From: Sperchopsis tessellata
Lineage: Eukaryota; Arthropoda; Insecta; Coleoptera; Hydrophilidae
Length of the DNA stretch: 33,188 bases
Direction: 5' to 3'
Assembly (NCBI GenBank): GCA_033557685.1
Contig: JAWQRN010000243.1
Span: 1-33,188 of the forward strand
Shown here piece after piece: positions 22,001-31,760 of this stretch. The translations under genes were made by a program, and so were the position numbers. A model generated the notes under the pieces. That model did not search any database. It was not told the DNA's origin and worked only from the letters and a program-made list of their open reading frames with translations. Positions within the stretch are counted from its first letter, which is position 1. Each line of letters opens with the position of its first letter.

Positions 22001-24727
22001 AATAACTGCTTCTATTTCATTTAAATGCTTAAACAGAATATAAGATTTTTTTTTGTTTACATTGAAAACAAATTATTAATTGCCTGTATTAGTAATTTTA
22101 TTTTCTTTACACAAAATAGATTTCTTAATGTTCTTGTGTCATCATGTAATGTGGCTCTATTTTAATTACCACGACTTTATGCTTAGGAGATCTAGTATAA
22201 CTGGAGAAGCCTAGAGAGACTTCTGAAAAGTCCGCTGCCGTTAATTTTCTAACTCAATATACTTCTGAGGAGAGGGCAGAATAATTCTCAATTTGTGAAG
22301 AGTGAATACCATTTTCACAGTATGTAAAATTATTTAACTTTCAATAGACATATTAACCAACTATGTATCAATGCGAGTAGACAAATCTGTGCATTGAGAG
22401 TTTTCTTTAAACATATGGGTAGTTCCTCGCTTCGGACGGTATATTTGCAAGTATATATTGTTTACTTAAATATGGAATATTATTTGGAGAAGCAGTAATT
22501 AATGCTAAGAGAATACTCCTACTGCAAAAAAGGGCCATACGAGAGATATTAGCATTGTGTTACCTGCCATCATGTAGGGGTGTGATTAAGTCTAATCATT
22601 TTCTCATGGTGCCAGCTACAGCTATTTGAATGCTGTTGTTTTATGTTTCAGAATAAGACAAGGTTTCAGAGCTATGAGTTTCAACATGATTACAAAACTA
22701 GATCCACACACACATGTGTATCCGATGCATTGATTAAAGCACACTGAGAAGGGATGTTTCTATGTATGCATCAGAATGTATAATACGTTACCAAATTTAA
22801 TTAAACAATTAGCAAACTATGAAAATTTTAAAAACAAATTATTTGAGTATACATGCAATATTGAATGATTATTGGGGTCGAAACTACCAATAATATGGTG
22901 TTTATTTTTTTTATTGTTTATATTTATCTTCTTTGCGAATTTTTCATTTTGTTTACATATTTGTATAAATATAACTATTAGGGTTACAACCTGGAACAAT
23001 TTTTTTAAAAATGGTGCAATTTCAGTTCTCACCTACCGGGTAGTAAAAGAATCTCTCTATTTAATCTTTAATAAAAATTGCTTGTATTTACGTATTGTGT
23101 TAATTATCATAAAAATTTGTCATTTTTTACTTATGATTTGAAATGAGTGAAATATAGGCATGAAAATGTAACATTTGTAATTAAGGAACAAATAATAAAA
23201 AAGATGCAAAACATGAATATGAATCATGAATGTTGTTTTATTCACATTGAATTACTAAAGAAATTGATAATACAACAAAATCTGATTCTGATGAGCCTTT
23301 AGCCATAATTATTACATCATCTAAAATAATGAAAACAAATAGATCAACTTTTAACCCAATGTCTGAAATTGCACAACATCAACGTCTTTAGCAATTTCAC
23401 TTCCATCAAACAAAAATGAAATTATGACATATAACATATCGGGTGTATAAGACGGCTGAGAGAAGAATGGAGTAATTGAATGTTGACAGGTAAAAAATCA
23501 TTTGCAAGTGGTGGTGCTTTAAATATTAATCCGACAAATCAAGCTCCCTCTTTTGTAGCTGACGTATAAGACAACCTCCGAATTTTAGAAAAAGGGCCAT
23601 ATGAGAGATATTAGCATTGTGTTACCTGCCATCATGTAGGGGTGTGATTAAGTCTAATCATTTTCTCATGGTGCCAGTTACAGCTATTTGAATGCTGTTG
23701 TTTTATGTTTCAGAATAAGACAAGGTTTCAGAGCTATGAGTTTCAACATGATTACAAAACTAGATCCACACACACATGTGTATCCGATGCATTGATTAAA
23801 GCACACTGAGAAGGGATGTTTCTATGTATGCATCAGAATGTATAATACGTTACCAAATTTAATTAAACAATTAGCAAACTATGAAAATTTTAAAAACAAA
23901 TTATTTGAGTATACATGCAATATTGAATGATTATTTGGGTCGAAACTACCAATAATATGGTGTTTATTTTTTTTATTGTTTATATTTATCTTCTTTGTGA
24001 ATTTTTCATTTTGTTTACATATTTGTATAAATATAACTAATAGGGTTACAACCTGGAACAATTTTTTTAATGATCATCTTATTAGCTGATATATACTGTA
24101 ATTGTCTATTTTATTTATATTTTTTACTAACTACCCGGTCATTACATTCCTAATAACTATTATCAGATTGTAAAAGAAATATTATTAAACGTAACTGAAT
24201 TACTGGATCAGTTATTAAATTGTAAGTTACAATAAAATGTAATATCTAACATTAACCTTTATCTATTATTATAAATTATTGATAAACAAATTATGGTTAG
24301 TTTATCATATTTTTTATAGAATATATTTAGCAGGAATCTAAGAAATAATTTAACTTTTAACAAAAAATTATAATTTCTTTAATTTATTTTATGCAAATAT
24401 AAGTTTGTGTAAAAATATTCTTAACAGATACCAAAAATGGGGACAAAATTCTAAAAATTGCCAAATGATGCAATTGTTTAAAAATAAAAAAAAACTCTTA
24501 AACCTTTGATTAATTTTATAAAGTAAAAAAATTATGAAACTTACCTCCAAAATCACTTCTCCTCTGCCTTCCCCAAGTTGTTGCCTTAACCCTTTTAACA
24601 GTAAATCATACTGTTCTTCATTAGGGCTCACCAAAACACTGCTACCAAGCAAAGCGTCGAACTCCCTCGCCAATTTTTGCGACTTGTTCTCAGCAAAACT
24701 GCTCAGTGACTCTTTGTTGTCACTCAT
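10019..24727 (-). CDS. GTPBP1: GTP-binding protein 1 (GTPBP1 / Dgp-1), complete, ten exons
   Basis: Exons in transcript order (minus strand): 24727-24545, 19076-18896, 18629-18435, 17882-17719, 14630-14392, 14120-13976, 13897-13715, 13603-13468, 13217-12898 and 10249-10019. They sum to 1977 nt, 658 codons plus stop, close to the ~670 residues of human GTPBP1. The start ATG follows an in-frame TGA six bases upstream. The GTPase of the translation-factor class has P-loop GNVDAGKST (132-140), DLAGH (215-219) and TKID (271-274). Family signatures LFRHKHEMESGRTSSVGNDILGFDSEG (split over residues 160-187) and AVKSIHRKRM follow, then C-terminal beta-barrel domains, with HCGSIRQTA and CLRTGDKA near the end. 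The last exon is basic and low-complexity. Mammalian GTPBP1 binds aminoacyl-tRNA and the exosome and acts in mRNA turnover and ribosome rescue; that role is by homology. Introns 1, 4 and 9 are swollen by mobile elements; all exons are intact. Confidence 0.96.
10800..12660 (-). mobile_element. Jockey/CR1-like LINE with endonuclease and RT, degenerate, in GTPBP1 intron 9
   Basis: Minus-strand reading gives, in order: an endonuclease segment (NVYFPPRSPLQ, then IILLGDFNIPN) at 12174-12596; the RT entry (IIPIFKSGNRSD, then NYRPIAIL) near 11580-11640; and an RT core at 10931-11485 with DVIYTDFANAFDRIDHK, SSGVTQGSILGP and the active-site box FADD. The C-terminal part (YCSTIWKTF, LLIERMHRKFF) continues to about 10800 through a frameshift. 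Sequence is missing just after FADD, and stops lie between endonuclease and RT, so the copy is dead. It lies in the same orientation as GTPBP1. Sequence beyond it (10260-10800) may be more of the same or another element; I do not recognise it. Confidence 0.85.
14631..15190. other. GTPBP1 intron 4, part without recognised coding remnants
   Basis: AT-rich intron sequence. A compact hairpin motif at 14846-14872 (GACCT-AGT-AGGTC followed by GAAAC) resembles the structured 3' tails of some retroelements. The stretch from about 15000 is A-rich with few distinguishing features and may be the 3' end of the adjoining antisense LINE. Confidence 0.35.
15190..15612 (-). mobile_element. Jockey/CR1-like LINE, C-terminal RT fragment (antisense to window)
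   Basis: The minus strand reads LHSSLSYGIQIWGNS, then IFVLQKKTMQAIRE, then LRAKKHATSLQRRQEIVHFN and LPYEWKDLE. This order is the usual one after the RT domain of Jockey/CR1-type LINEs, where WGNS and LQKKAxRxI are landmark motifs. Several stops interrupt it and no RT core is present. It abuts a second LINE of opposite orientation at about 15640. Confidence 0.65.
15640..17165 (+). mobile_element. Jockey/CR1-like LINE, RT domain and 3' part, degenerate
   Basis: Plus-strand reading begins with IKKPLEILFNLSL and RVIPIFEAGN, then IKNYRPIAILSNF, then the RT core at 15846-16250: DVIYTDFAKAFDRIDHN, SGVPQG and FADDLKIYGQI. The C-terminal region continues with WYDTNKLHL and TTDLGIKYD, interrupted by stops. 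It ends near an A-rich tail at about 17150. It is related to, but clearly diverged from, the LINE in intron 9 (both share DVIYTDFAxAFDRIDH). The endonuclease is absent, so this is a 5'-truncated copy. It lies opposite to GTPBP1. Confidence 0.85.
17180..17625 (+). mobile_element. RTE-like LINE fragment, RT palm end and C-terminus
   Basis: The plus strand gives QGENISPKLFTSTLQ, the RTE-type block just before the RT active site, then, with the active-site part deleted, TTRFANVYIENKIFEVVDTYPYLGQAI split over frames, then REAFIQKWMM near the end. VDTYPYLGQ is the usual VDEYxYLGQ landmark of RTE elements. In-frame stops are present. It lies between the preceding LINE and GTPBP1 exon 4 and does not reach the splice site. 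Confidence 0.7.
17883..18434. other. GTPBP1 intron 3
   Basis: A plain AT-rich intron between in-phase exons, with no repeat, RNA or coding remnant that I can support. Confidence 0.7.
19290..19915 (+). mobile_element. RTE-type LINE fragment, C-terminal endonuclease-RT, in GTPBP1 intron 1
   Basis: Plus-strand reading: LQIEDVPLERVTCCKYLGSW, EIKFRIE, KVTHEDILRSMGKDRQVF, IKKRKTSYFGNIMRNPK and KEKIEGRRGVGR, ending AAADRE and a stop. This is the motif series after the RT core of insect endonuclease-reverse transcriptases, the same broad family as the fragment at 610-930. Frameshifts and stops are present. A SINE head starts directly after it at 19924. Confidence 0.75.
19924..20066 (+). mobile_element. 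tRNA-derived SINE, 5' part (truncated copy)
   Basis: It starts GCCGTCT and has a box A-like TAGCTCAGTTGC and a box B GGTTCGAGTC, as in a tRNA-type RNA polymerase III promoter. The following body (TTTTTGTGATTAGGGAAAAG, then GCTCG, then GGAACGTAAAA) matches the first half of the SINE at 31772-32085. Similarity stops at about 20066, where LINE RT sequence starts. It is not called a tRNA gene because the anticodon arm does not fold and a SINE body follows. Confidence 0.75.
20067..20990 (+). mobile_element. Jockey/CR1-like LINE, RT C-terminal half, degenerate
   Basis: It begins FLIIVNDLPHLLS, has a decayed active-site box (FSNDGK where FADDGK is expected), then LQKDLDLVFNWS, SMRDLGV, and SIEAIISLYKSLVRSKFAYD-like sequence followed by SVECVQRKFLKYL. 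Downstream out-of-frame pieces and an AT-rich tail run to about 20990. It is directly joined to the SINE head. The family differs from the two Jockey/CR1-like elements in introns 4 and 9. Confidence 0.75.
21281..21788 (+). pseudogene. Crypton-type tyrosine recombinase remnant
   Basis: Across frames the plus strand gives LPAK, KKRYEFPYETFKK, CEYSMFKRINFKENVDISKF, SKLIDNLNRK, SPKKPKTLKRED, then TVMGIAGADEFCKMQISDI and a stop after FQRYMS. These match the order of blocks in the Crypton-like tyrosine recombinase/integrase proteins common in insect genomes, where the last block is normally VxGIAGACRxDEL with a catalytic arginine. Here the CR part is missing (GADEFCKM), so the arginine is lost, and the C-terminal HxxR and tyrosine region is absent. 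A possible small intron (GTAAG...TTTTATAG) precedes TVMG. The copy is inactive. Confidence 0.65.
21800..22440. other. GTPBP1 intron 1, unassigned segment
   Basis: AT-rich sequence between the recombinase remnant and the next LINE fragment. I see no coding remnant, RNA gene or clear repeat. Confidence 0.5.
22460..23008 (+). mobile_element. Jockey/CR1-like LINE 3' end, copy 1
   Basis: The plus strand reads ILLLQKRAIREILALCYLPS, then YNTLPNLIKQLANYENFKN with stops and frameshifts between, the C-terminal region after the RT in Jockey/CR1-like LINEs. From 22527 to 23008 it is almost identical to 23589-24070 with no indel. The end is the T-rich GGAACAATTTTTTTAA. Confidence 0.7.
23009..23588. other. 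Spacer between two near-identical LINE 3' ends
   Basis: About 580 nt of AT-rich sequence with short open pieces I cannot place in a family. It may be host intron or part of another element. Confidence 0.45.
23589..24070 (+). repeat. Jockey/CR1-like LINE 3' end, copy 2 (direct repeat of 22527-23008)
   Basis: Aligned by eye at a constant offset of 1062 nt, this 482-nt block differs from copy 1 at five positions (three of them C/T) and has no gaps. It starts further 3' than copy 1 and ends at the same tail sequence. It is either a second 5'-truncated insertion of one young family or a local duplication. Confidence 0.85.
24071..24544. other. GTPBP1 intron 1, 3' margin before exon 1
   Basis: Very AT-rich intron sequence ending at the donor of GTPBP1 exon 1. 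No feature seen. Confidence 0.6.
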
Positions 24728-26249
24728 AATTCACAAAAAGTAACACCACTTAACACTCTGTATATAAATAAAATATAAAAGCAATTCTTGCAAAATTGAA
24801 CTATCAAATCAATTGAAATTAAGTACTCGATTATCCGATAAGAGAATTACAATAAACTGACCCCCAGAGAACAAGATACATTTAACCATGCAATGCTTCT
24901 TCTGCAAGGAATATTCATTCTTGTTTAATACGTTGTCATTGGAATACGTTGCATCATATTTTAGAACCTGGAATCAGAATAACTGTTCAATAAGGTTGTA
25001 TTTCCCATGAAAACATAAGCAACATGAAATAAAAAAGGGAAAAACTTAGAAGAGGTTATAATAATTGTTTCATCACTTTTCATATTGTTTCACAACAATA
25101 ATAGTTAAGGACCACCAGAAAATAGTTTAACACCATATTTATATCAAATACATATAAGTAGTTAAAGTACTTGAGCATAAACAGAAGTGATTTAAATTTA
25201 AATTAAAATAAGCCCATAAGTTTTCTGAATATTTTTAACTGTCAAAAGTTAATTTTCAATGTAATTCTTGCGATTGTTTACATTTTCTTTTTACATTTTT
25301 CATGTCACAATGATTTCCAACTTAAATTTTCTAATTAAGAGAAAAACGAAGCTCAAAATCATTTCAACTTAAAGATGTACATAAAATTAAAAAAAAATAA
25401 AACAATCGAAAGAATTACATGGGACATTAATTTACGACATGTCCAAAGTATTCACAAAGCTTGTATAATTAGTACATAGGTAAGAAGGAATACTGAAAAT
25501 GGGTATTAGAAAATTGGTTGCCTTCATAAGTCCTAACATCCTATTGCAGAAAATAAAAAGAGTAGATTAAAATATGTACTCAACATTGGTGTTATACCAG
25601 TTGTTCTTAAAAACAAAAGCTGATAGATTTAAAGGCAAAATTTGCACCATTAAATAATATTACTTACACAATAACACAAGTTCAAGGGCAATCGAAATAT
25701 TCAAATTAGGTGGTCCCAAGTGCGGGATTTTGAAAAAAATTGAGATTCTTACAACATATGGTGAAAAGTGTGGAGATTCTATGGCACACGTTTTTAATTT
25801 ATTAAATAACTGCCGCCGAACGGTTATTATGTGTGTTTATTTAATTGTAAGGGCTGAACGCTTAAAATTTAACTTGATATTTCCGATTTTTTATGTTTGT
25901 ATACAAAAATACCTACGTGATTCTTCTACATGACATGTAGACAAAATTGACACGAAGGGTTAATGGAAACCTAAGGAAAATAAATTTTGCAAATTATAAA
26001 TCTGCAACTGAATTATTTTAGTTGACATTAAATTTAAAAATAATGTTTCTTTGAATCTTCAACGGATACAAACAAAATATAGGTAAAACATTTCAAATAA
26101 GATTTTAATTATTAGACAATTTAATGTTATAATGTTGGCGGTCACCGATTTGACAGTTTAAAATTAGGCTGTCAAACGTTTTGGTTCACTAATGTGTGAA
26201 ATATTATTTTATTTGTTTATATCGTGTTTAAAAAATCGTAATTAATAAA
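24728..26249. other. Divergent intergenic region between GTPBP1 and DHX8
   Basis: The two genes start about 1.5 kb apart and point away from each other. The stretch must hold both promoters and 5'UTRs. It is AT-rich with no coding remnant that I can support. The only distinct motif is the paired TTTGACAG/CTGTCAAA at 26149-26176. I see no convincing TATA box. Confidence 0.6.
26149..26176. promoter_or_regulatory. Paired TTTGACAG / CTGTCAAA motif upstream of DHX8
   Basis: An exact 8-bp inverted repeat, 26149-26156 and 26169-26176, separated by 12 AT-rich bases and ending 73 bases before the DHX8 ATG. TGACAG is the core recognised by TALE-class homeodomain proteins, so a promoter-proximal binding site is a reasonable inference; it is not proven. 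Confidence 0.35.
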
Positions 26250-29200
26250 ATGAATGAATTAAAAAAGTTGGAGCATTTGTCCCTCGTTTCGAAAGTATGT
26301 ACAGAATTGGAAAACCACTTGGGAATGAATGATAAAGATTTAGGTGAGTGTTTTAGGGGTTATGATTGTATTTATTATTTAAATCTAGTTTACCTATAAT
26401 TATACTACTCTTTTATCCTGCATTAATGTACAATTACTTTTCCTTAAAAAACGTTTAAAATTATTTGGAAAGAAGTTATAGTATGACACATTTGGGACAC
26501 ACTTCGAATCAAGGAATTATTCTGGACATTTGTTGTGTATATTCTTTATGACTGTCACTCCTGATCAATAGAGTATTTGTTATCTCTTGGCTCTGAAGCC
26601 CAAATTTAAACAATTTTGCTTCCCTTATCTCATTCTGGCTAATAGTAGGTGAATGACCGCTGATGATATATCAGGTCATCCTTTTAATTTTTAAACCTGC
26701 AATTCTGTAAATCTACATCAGATGGATATTGTAAGAAATTTCCAGACAATTTTAATACTGTTTTGATTGTAAAATTACACTGAATTTGACTTTTTTTATA
26801 GCTGAATTCATAATCCATCTTTCTGAAAAGCACAACACCTTGGAATCTTTCAAGAAAGTCCTTGCGGAAAATGGCGCGGAATTTTCCGAGTCCTTTGTCT
26901 CTAATCTACTTCGAATCATACAGCATATGCGACCAAATGCTGTGGGAGCCTCAACTTCTAGCAAAGGTCCAATTCCACAAGATAATATGTCCCAAAAATT
27001 TCCAGGCCTTGCCATTGCTAATCAAGATATAGTACCTTTATCAGATCCAGAATCAGAGGATGAAAAGGAGGACAAAAAGAAAAATCAAGATGACAGCGAT
27101 ATTGTAGCTGATCTCATGGCCCAATTTGAAGCAGAAGCCCCATCAAATGAGAAAGCCTTAAAAAGTGACCAGAAACGAAAAGGTAGAAGTGTTAGTAAAG
27201 ATAGAAATGATACGAAGCACAGAGGATTGTCACGAAGTAGAAGCAGAGAAAGAGATCGAAAAAGGGATAGATCAAAGAATAGAGGTAGATCTAGGGAACG
27301 GAATAGATCTAGAGAACGAAATAAATCTAGGGAACGAAATAGATCTAGGGAAAGAAATAAATCTAGGGAGAGAAATAGGTCACGAGAAAGGGATTATAAA
27401 AATAGAGAAGGTAGAAATAAAGAAAGGGATAGATCTCGAGATAAGCATAGAAATCATTCCCGAGATAGATATAGGGATAGGTCTAAAGATCGTTCTAAGG
27501 GACGAGATAGATCTAATGAGAGACGTAGAGATAGGTCTAGAGACCGGGATAGGAAGTCTAGGGACAGAGACAGATCTTTTGATAAGCACAGAGCAAAAAG
27601 CGTGGACAAGAAAATTAAACGTGAAAGTCCGGAGCTTGAAGATGACCCAGTCCCTGGAAAGGTAAGTTAACACTTTTAGTTTATCTTTTATTTTTCAATA
27701 ATTCTAGTCATAAATTAAGAGTAAGTAAATAGTTCTTTTAAAATCAAATTTTGAGCCCCAGATAAACCAACATGCTTCAACAGTTCTCTCATTACATCCT
27801 CTGTTATTTTTGCTTTTTTATTAATTTCACATGTACTTCTATGTTTATACATTTTGTTTCTCACTAGATCTATACTGGAAAAGTGGCAAATATTGTACCA
27901 TTTGGATGCTTTGTTCAATTGGAAGGCTTGAGAAGACGCTGGGAAGGTTTGGTCCATATTTCTCAACTAAGAGCTGAAGGCCGAGTAACTAATGTATCAG
28001 AGGTTGTTGCTAGGGGAAATAAAGTAAAGGTAACTATTTTTTTTTCAATCGTTGGAAACAATGACACCTTACACAGCTTTCAAATCTGGGTTTTTCACCA
28101 TAGTAATAACAGCCATAAAATAGAACACTACCAATATTTTCAAAATATCAAGTATTGGAATATATTAGTGAGTTGATCATTATCAGAGAGCAATATTTTT
28201 TCGTAGATAATATTTTTGTAAATGATTTCACCAAAGAAAAATATTTGTACGTATCTTAATATATTTTTGAAAAATTAACCGGTCACAAAAATAAGAACGC
28301 ATATGTTTATAATTTGCGCACATGTAAATACATGTTGTTTATAATTTAATTTAATATTCATATTCATAGGTTACTTTCTAAAGTGTTACAAATTCAACAT
28401 GGGTTGATGTGATGAAGATAATAGAAAATTAATTATTCTCAAATAGTTGACACATAAAAGTGCTACAAAACTAAAATCTTTAATGCTGTTCAATACTATA
28501 AAAAATATGGAATAATTAATTATGATATCTACAGAAATTCACCATCAGAAGACATTTAAATGAAGCCGGGTTAATAGAAAGAATCGCCTGTAAAAACCTT
28601 TGATAGCAAATTAACGTTTAGATTTTTTCAAAACATGTAAAGGAATGGAAAAATATATTATTTCCTGATGATATAAATGTAAATAGGTTGGGATCCGAAA
28701 GAAAAACATAATATTGACTCACTACAAATTCTAAATATAACCCGAAATATACAAATGTTTCTCTCTGGAACATGGCGGGACTAGTACAATGTTATGGGGT
28801 TGTATGTCATGACATGGTGTTGGACCTATTTACAAAATTGATGGTATAATGTGTCAGTTATAAAAATATATTACAACTATATATCAATGATAATGTGTCA
28901 GTGATATGGAAATAAATTAGTTAATCGATGGTTCTCTATCAAATTGATTTTTTCCTAAAATTTACAGTATTGAGAAATTTGGAATTATATTAGAAATTGA
29001 AACCAAAATGGATTGATATATTTTGACAAATCATACGAAATAGTTTTGAAAAGTATTTCTCAATTAAAAGGACTAAGAAGAAATATCTTTTAATCCTATG
29101 AGCTGTTTTGGTGTACTTTGGGAGTTTTTACCATATCTTTTATGTACATACACAGAAAAAGAAAGTACAGCAAACCTAAAACGGTCCATAAATTGTATTA

Positions 29201-31252
29201 ATAAACAATAAAAAATGACCTAGAAACTCATCATTAGGCAAAATATAAAATATTTGGTACATTTATAAAATATTTGGTACATTTATGAAAATAAGCAGAG
29301 AAATAAAAGAAAAAACAGAGTACAACATAAACGAATATAAAAAAAGTTGACAGGTACATACAAAAAATTATAGATCCAAACATAGAAACTATTATGAAAC
29401 AAAATAGAGTAAGCTGGCAACTAAAGATAACTTTATTAAATGTAAGAAGTCTGAGAAATAAATTAATGAAGTAACAATAATGACAAAAGATAATAGCAAA
29501 AACGTGACTGCACGTAAATGAAACTGAATTATTCAAAATAAAAAGGTACAAACACATAACCAACTGCAGAAAAACAAGAGGTGGAGACATTGCAGTATAC
29601 ACAAGACAAAATCTGAAAATAAAATAATCACAATTTATATACCACTTCAAACAAATTTTAATAGCTTTATATAATTAATAGACTTTATATAATTAATAGA
29701 CTTTATGACAGAACAATATAAAGAAAGGACTATAATTGCAGGAGACGTGAACATAATGAGAAACAATGATTCAGAAAATTACCTAGAGACAATTATACAA
29801 AATGGATGTGAAATAGCTAACAATCTTGCCAATTTTGAGATCAAACCCAACCGAATATCTGACCACATTATTCTGTCACCTGGAAATTAAAAAAGAGTTA
29901 AAAACCAAAAAAAGAAGTATTACAAGTAGAGAAATAAATTATCAAATGGTAAAAGAAGAACTGACGAAAGAGGTGGATCGGAATGAACCAACAGACTTTG
30001 AGAAATTAATTAAAATTATAATAAAAATAACAGAAGAAAATACATGTATGAAACTTACAGGTAAATGAAAATATACTTCATAAAATAAAAAAGTGAAATG
30101 CCCTCTTCAAGCAAAAGAAAGAATAACTAGAAAGTAAAAATTCATGGAAAAAGTATAGTGAAACGAAAACCTCAGCTGAAAGTGCAATAAAACAAACAAA
30201 GCAGGCATATTATGCCAACAAGTTTGCAAAATTAGCAGGGAATTCCAGAAAAACGAAGGCACTTATTTTACCATAAGTATGAAATTAACAATCACAAACA
30301 TATGAGAAAATTTGAAATAATAGTATACAGTATGTACTTAACACAATAAGACATAAGAATGGGAATGTTGGTTTTTATAATTTTGAATTATGATAAAGCA
30401 TAGGTTTAAATTTTAAACTTGTTAATCGATGATTACTCAATTTTTAATAATTAATGAATAATCATTTATGAAATTTCATAATCGCCCAGGGCTAGCTAGG
30501 ATTGGTTTTGAATTATATGTAAATTTCTCACAACTTTCTTTTATGGAAAATATTTCATCATCTACTCTAGTTTGATTGGTGTGTCAAAGGGAACTATTTT
30601 CTTCCTTTTGCTATTGTTGAAAATAAACAATAATTTAGGCTTATAGTTTCTGTAGGTTGATTTGTTAAAATAATTATACTTTTTGTAATTTTTGATGTGA
30701 TTCATAACTAATTTCAGGTGAAAATTTTGTCTGTAACTGGCCAAAAAGTATCTTTATCCATGAAAGATGTTTGTCAAATGTCAGGAAAAGATCTCAATCC
30801 ATTATCTCATGTCCCAGCTGAAAGAGAAGATAGAGATCGAAACCCTGATCGACCAATGAACAGCAGTACTTCCGTCTTTAAACTCCCTGTTGGCATAGAC
30901 GATGACAATGAAGATTCTAGAAATCGTGTTACAAGAATTTCAAGCCCAGAACGATGGGAAATCAAACAGGTATATATTTTTGTAATGTCTAACAGGAAAA
31001 GATCGCCACCAGGATCTAACTTTTTACCATACTATGAACTTATTATTAACTAAAAATATATGTATTTCTTTGAGTTTAGATGATATCTTCAGGTTGTATT
31101 GATAAAAGTGAGCTGCCAGACTTTGACGATGAGACAGGTCTTCTTCCAAAAGATGAGGATGGCGAAGCTGATATAGAAATTGAATTGGTAGAAGAAGAGC
31201 CCCCATTTTTACATGGTCATGGTAGAGCTCTCCATGACTTAAGCCCAGTAAG
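26250..31252 (+). CDS. DHX8: DHX8 / PRP22 spliceosomal DEAH-box helicase, first five exons (3' incomplete)
   Basis: Exons 26250-26343, 26802-27661, 27868-28029, 30718-30969 and 31080-31252 join in phase to 513 codons plus two bases; the rest lies past the window end. An in-frame TAA at 26229-26231 supports the start. The N-terminus LEHLSLVSKVCTELENHLG and NDKDLAEFI, then NGAEFSESFVSNLLR, are the conserved DHX8 helical region. Residues ~157-300 form an arginine-serine/arginine-aspartate domain. From residue 319 an S1 RNA-binding domain follows (GKVANIVPFGCFVQLEGLRR, WEGLVHISQLRAEGRV, KILSVTGQKVSLSMKDV). Then come TRISSPERWEIKQM, LPDFDDETGLLPK and IEIELVEEEPPFLHGH, the linker before the helicase core. 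PRP22 releases spliced mRNA from the spliceosome in the nucleus. Intron 3 holds Tc1 and LINE debris. No exon is damaged. Confidence 0.95.
26344..26801 (+). other. DHX8 intron 1
   Basis: A GT-AG intron of 458 nt with no coding remnant. It holds a small hairpin at 26653-26679 (ATGAC and CTGAT pairing with ATCAG and GTCAT); no function is inferred. Confidence 0.6.
27287..27394 (+). repeat. Six 18-bp tandem units inside the DHX8 RS domain
   Basis: Units of AGATCTAGGGAACGAAAT type encode RSRERN/KSREREN-like hexapeptides (RSRERN and KSRERN alternating). The copies begin at 27287, 27305, 27323, 27341, 27359 and 27377. Similarity at the DNA level, not only in protein, indicates expansion by unit duplication. 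The unit length is a multiple of three, so changes in copy number keep the frame. Confidence 0.85.
28380..29220 (+). pseudogene. Tc1-type transposase remnant in DHX8 intron 3
   Basis: Over several frames: IRRHLNEAGLIERIACK, EWKNILFPDDINVNRLGS (first catalytic aspartate block, normally WxxVLFSDET), KYNPKYT, WGCMS then HGVGPIYKIDGIMCQ, and NRWFSIKLI. This is the order found in Tc1-family transposases. The DNDPKHTS block with the second aspartate and the third acidic residue are not recognisable, and stops are frequent. Terminal inverted repeats were not identified. Confidence 0.75.
29244..29286. repeat. Tandem 2 x 20 bp repeat
   Basis: TATAAAATATTTGGTACATT is repeated exactly at 29244-29263 and 29264-29283. 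It lies between the Tc1 relic and the LINE remnant in DHX8 intron 3. Confidence 0.8.
29395..30270 (+). mobile_element. LINE endonuclease and linker remnant (Jockey/CR1/I-like)
   Basis: The plus strand shows LLNVRSLRNKL, then ELFKIKRYKHITNCRKTRGG, IAVYTRQNLKI, then RTIIAGDVNI (usually ILGDFN) and RISDHIIL, all parts of the apurinic-type endonuclease of LINEs. The linker to RT follows with WKKYSETKTSAESAIKQTK and YYANKFAKLAGNSRKTKAL. There is no RT. An 18-bp unit is duplicated inside it at 29665-29700. Confidence 0.75.
29665..29700. repeat. Tandem 2 x 18 bp repeat within the LINE remnant
   Basis: CTTTATATAATTAATAGA occurs twice in direct succession (29665-29682, 29683-29700), followed by a partial third start. 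Confidence 0.8.
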
Positions 31253-31760
31253 GTATGTGTCACCATAGGTATTCTGTTTTTCTCCTACAAACCTAATTCT
31301 ATAATGTCTTGAAAACGTGCTTCTTGGATATAAAAACTTGTAAACCTGTTCAAGTACCTTTTACGCTAATTGCTGTTCAATTTTCACTGCTTCAAAGTCA
31401 AAACAGACTGTTTAGTCGCATTTACTTTAAGTTTCATCTTTCTGTTGCAGGTGATAACCTATCTAAAATCAAATATAATTCATGGTCACTTAATATCACT
31501 GCAACATGACCATTAATTAAAACCTTCATTTTACATCACAAATTCTTCTAGTACGCTCCGTTTTATTTCTGACTATTTGTTCACATTTCCATTTATACTA
31601 CATGGGTTACTTCACGAATAAATGACTTGAATTACTTTCACTAAGCTCTCTTGTTCACCATAAATACGTAACTCTATCAATGTGTTTCAAATTGTATACA
31701 CATCTAACTAAATATTATAATATAAACTATGAGATATGTCAAAAGCCCACTAATACAGAT
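31253..31760 (+). other. DHX8 intron 5, 5' part
   Basis: Sequence after the donor GTATGT at 31253, with no coding remnant of DHX8 or of a mobile element that I can support. Confidence 0.55.

Noticed and set aside
22872..23141. 89-codon hydrophobic ORF
   Set aside because: It lies over the AT-rich 3' tail of a LINE fragment; the hydrophobicity comes from T-rich codons.
27165..27673. Long ORFs in other frames over the DHX8 RS domain, both strands
   Set aside because: They are repeat-driven shadows of the real RS reading frame.
29234..29650. 138-codon minus-strand ORF resembling a membrane protein
   Set aside because: It is the antisense of an A-rich LINE endonuclease remnant; phenylalanine and tyrosine runs come from T-rich sequence.
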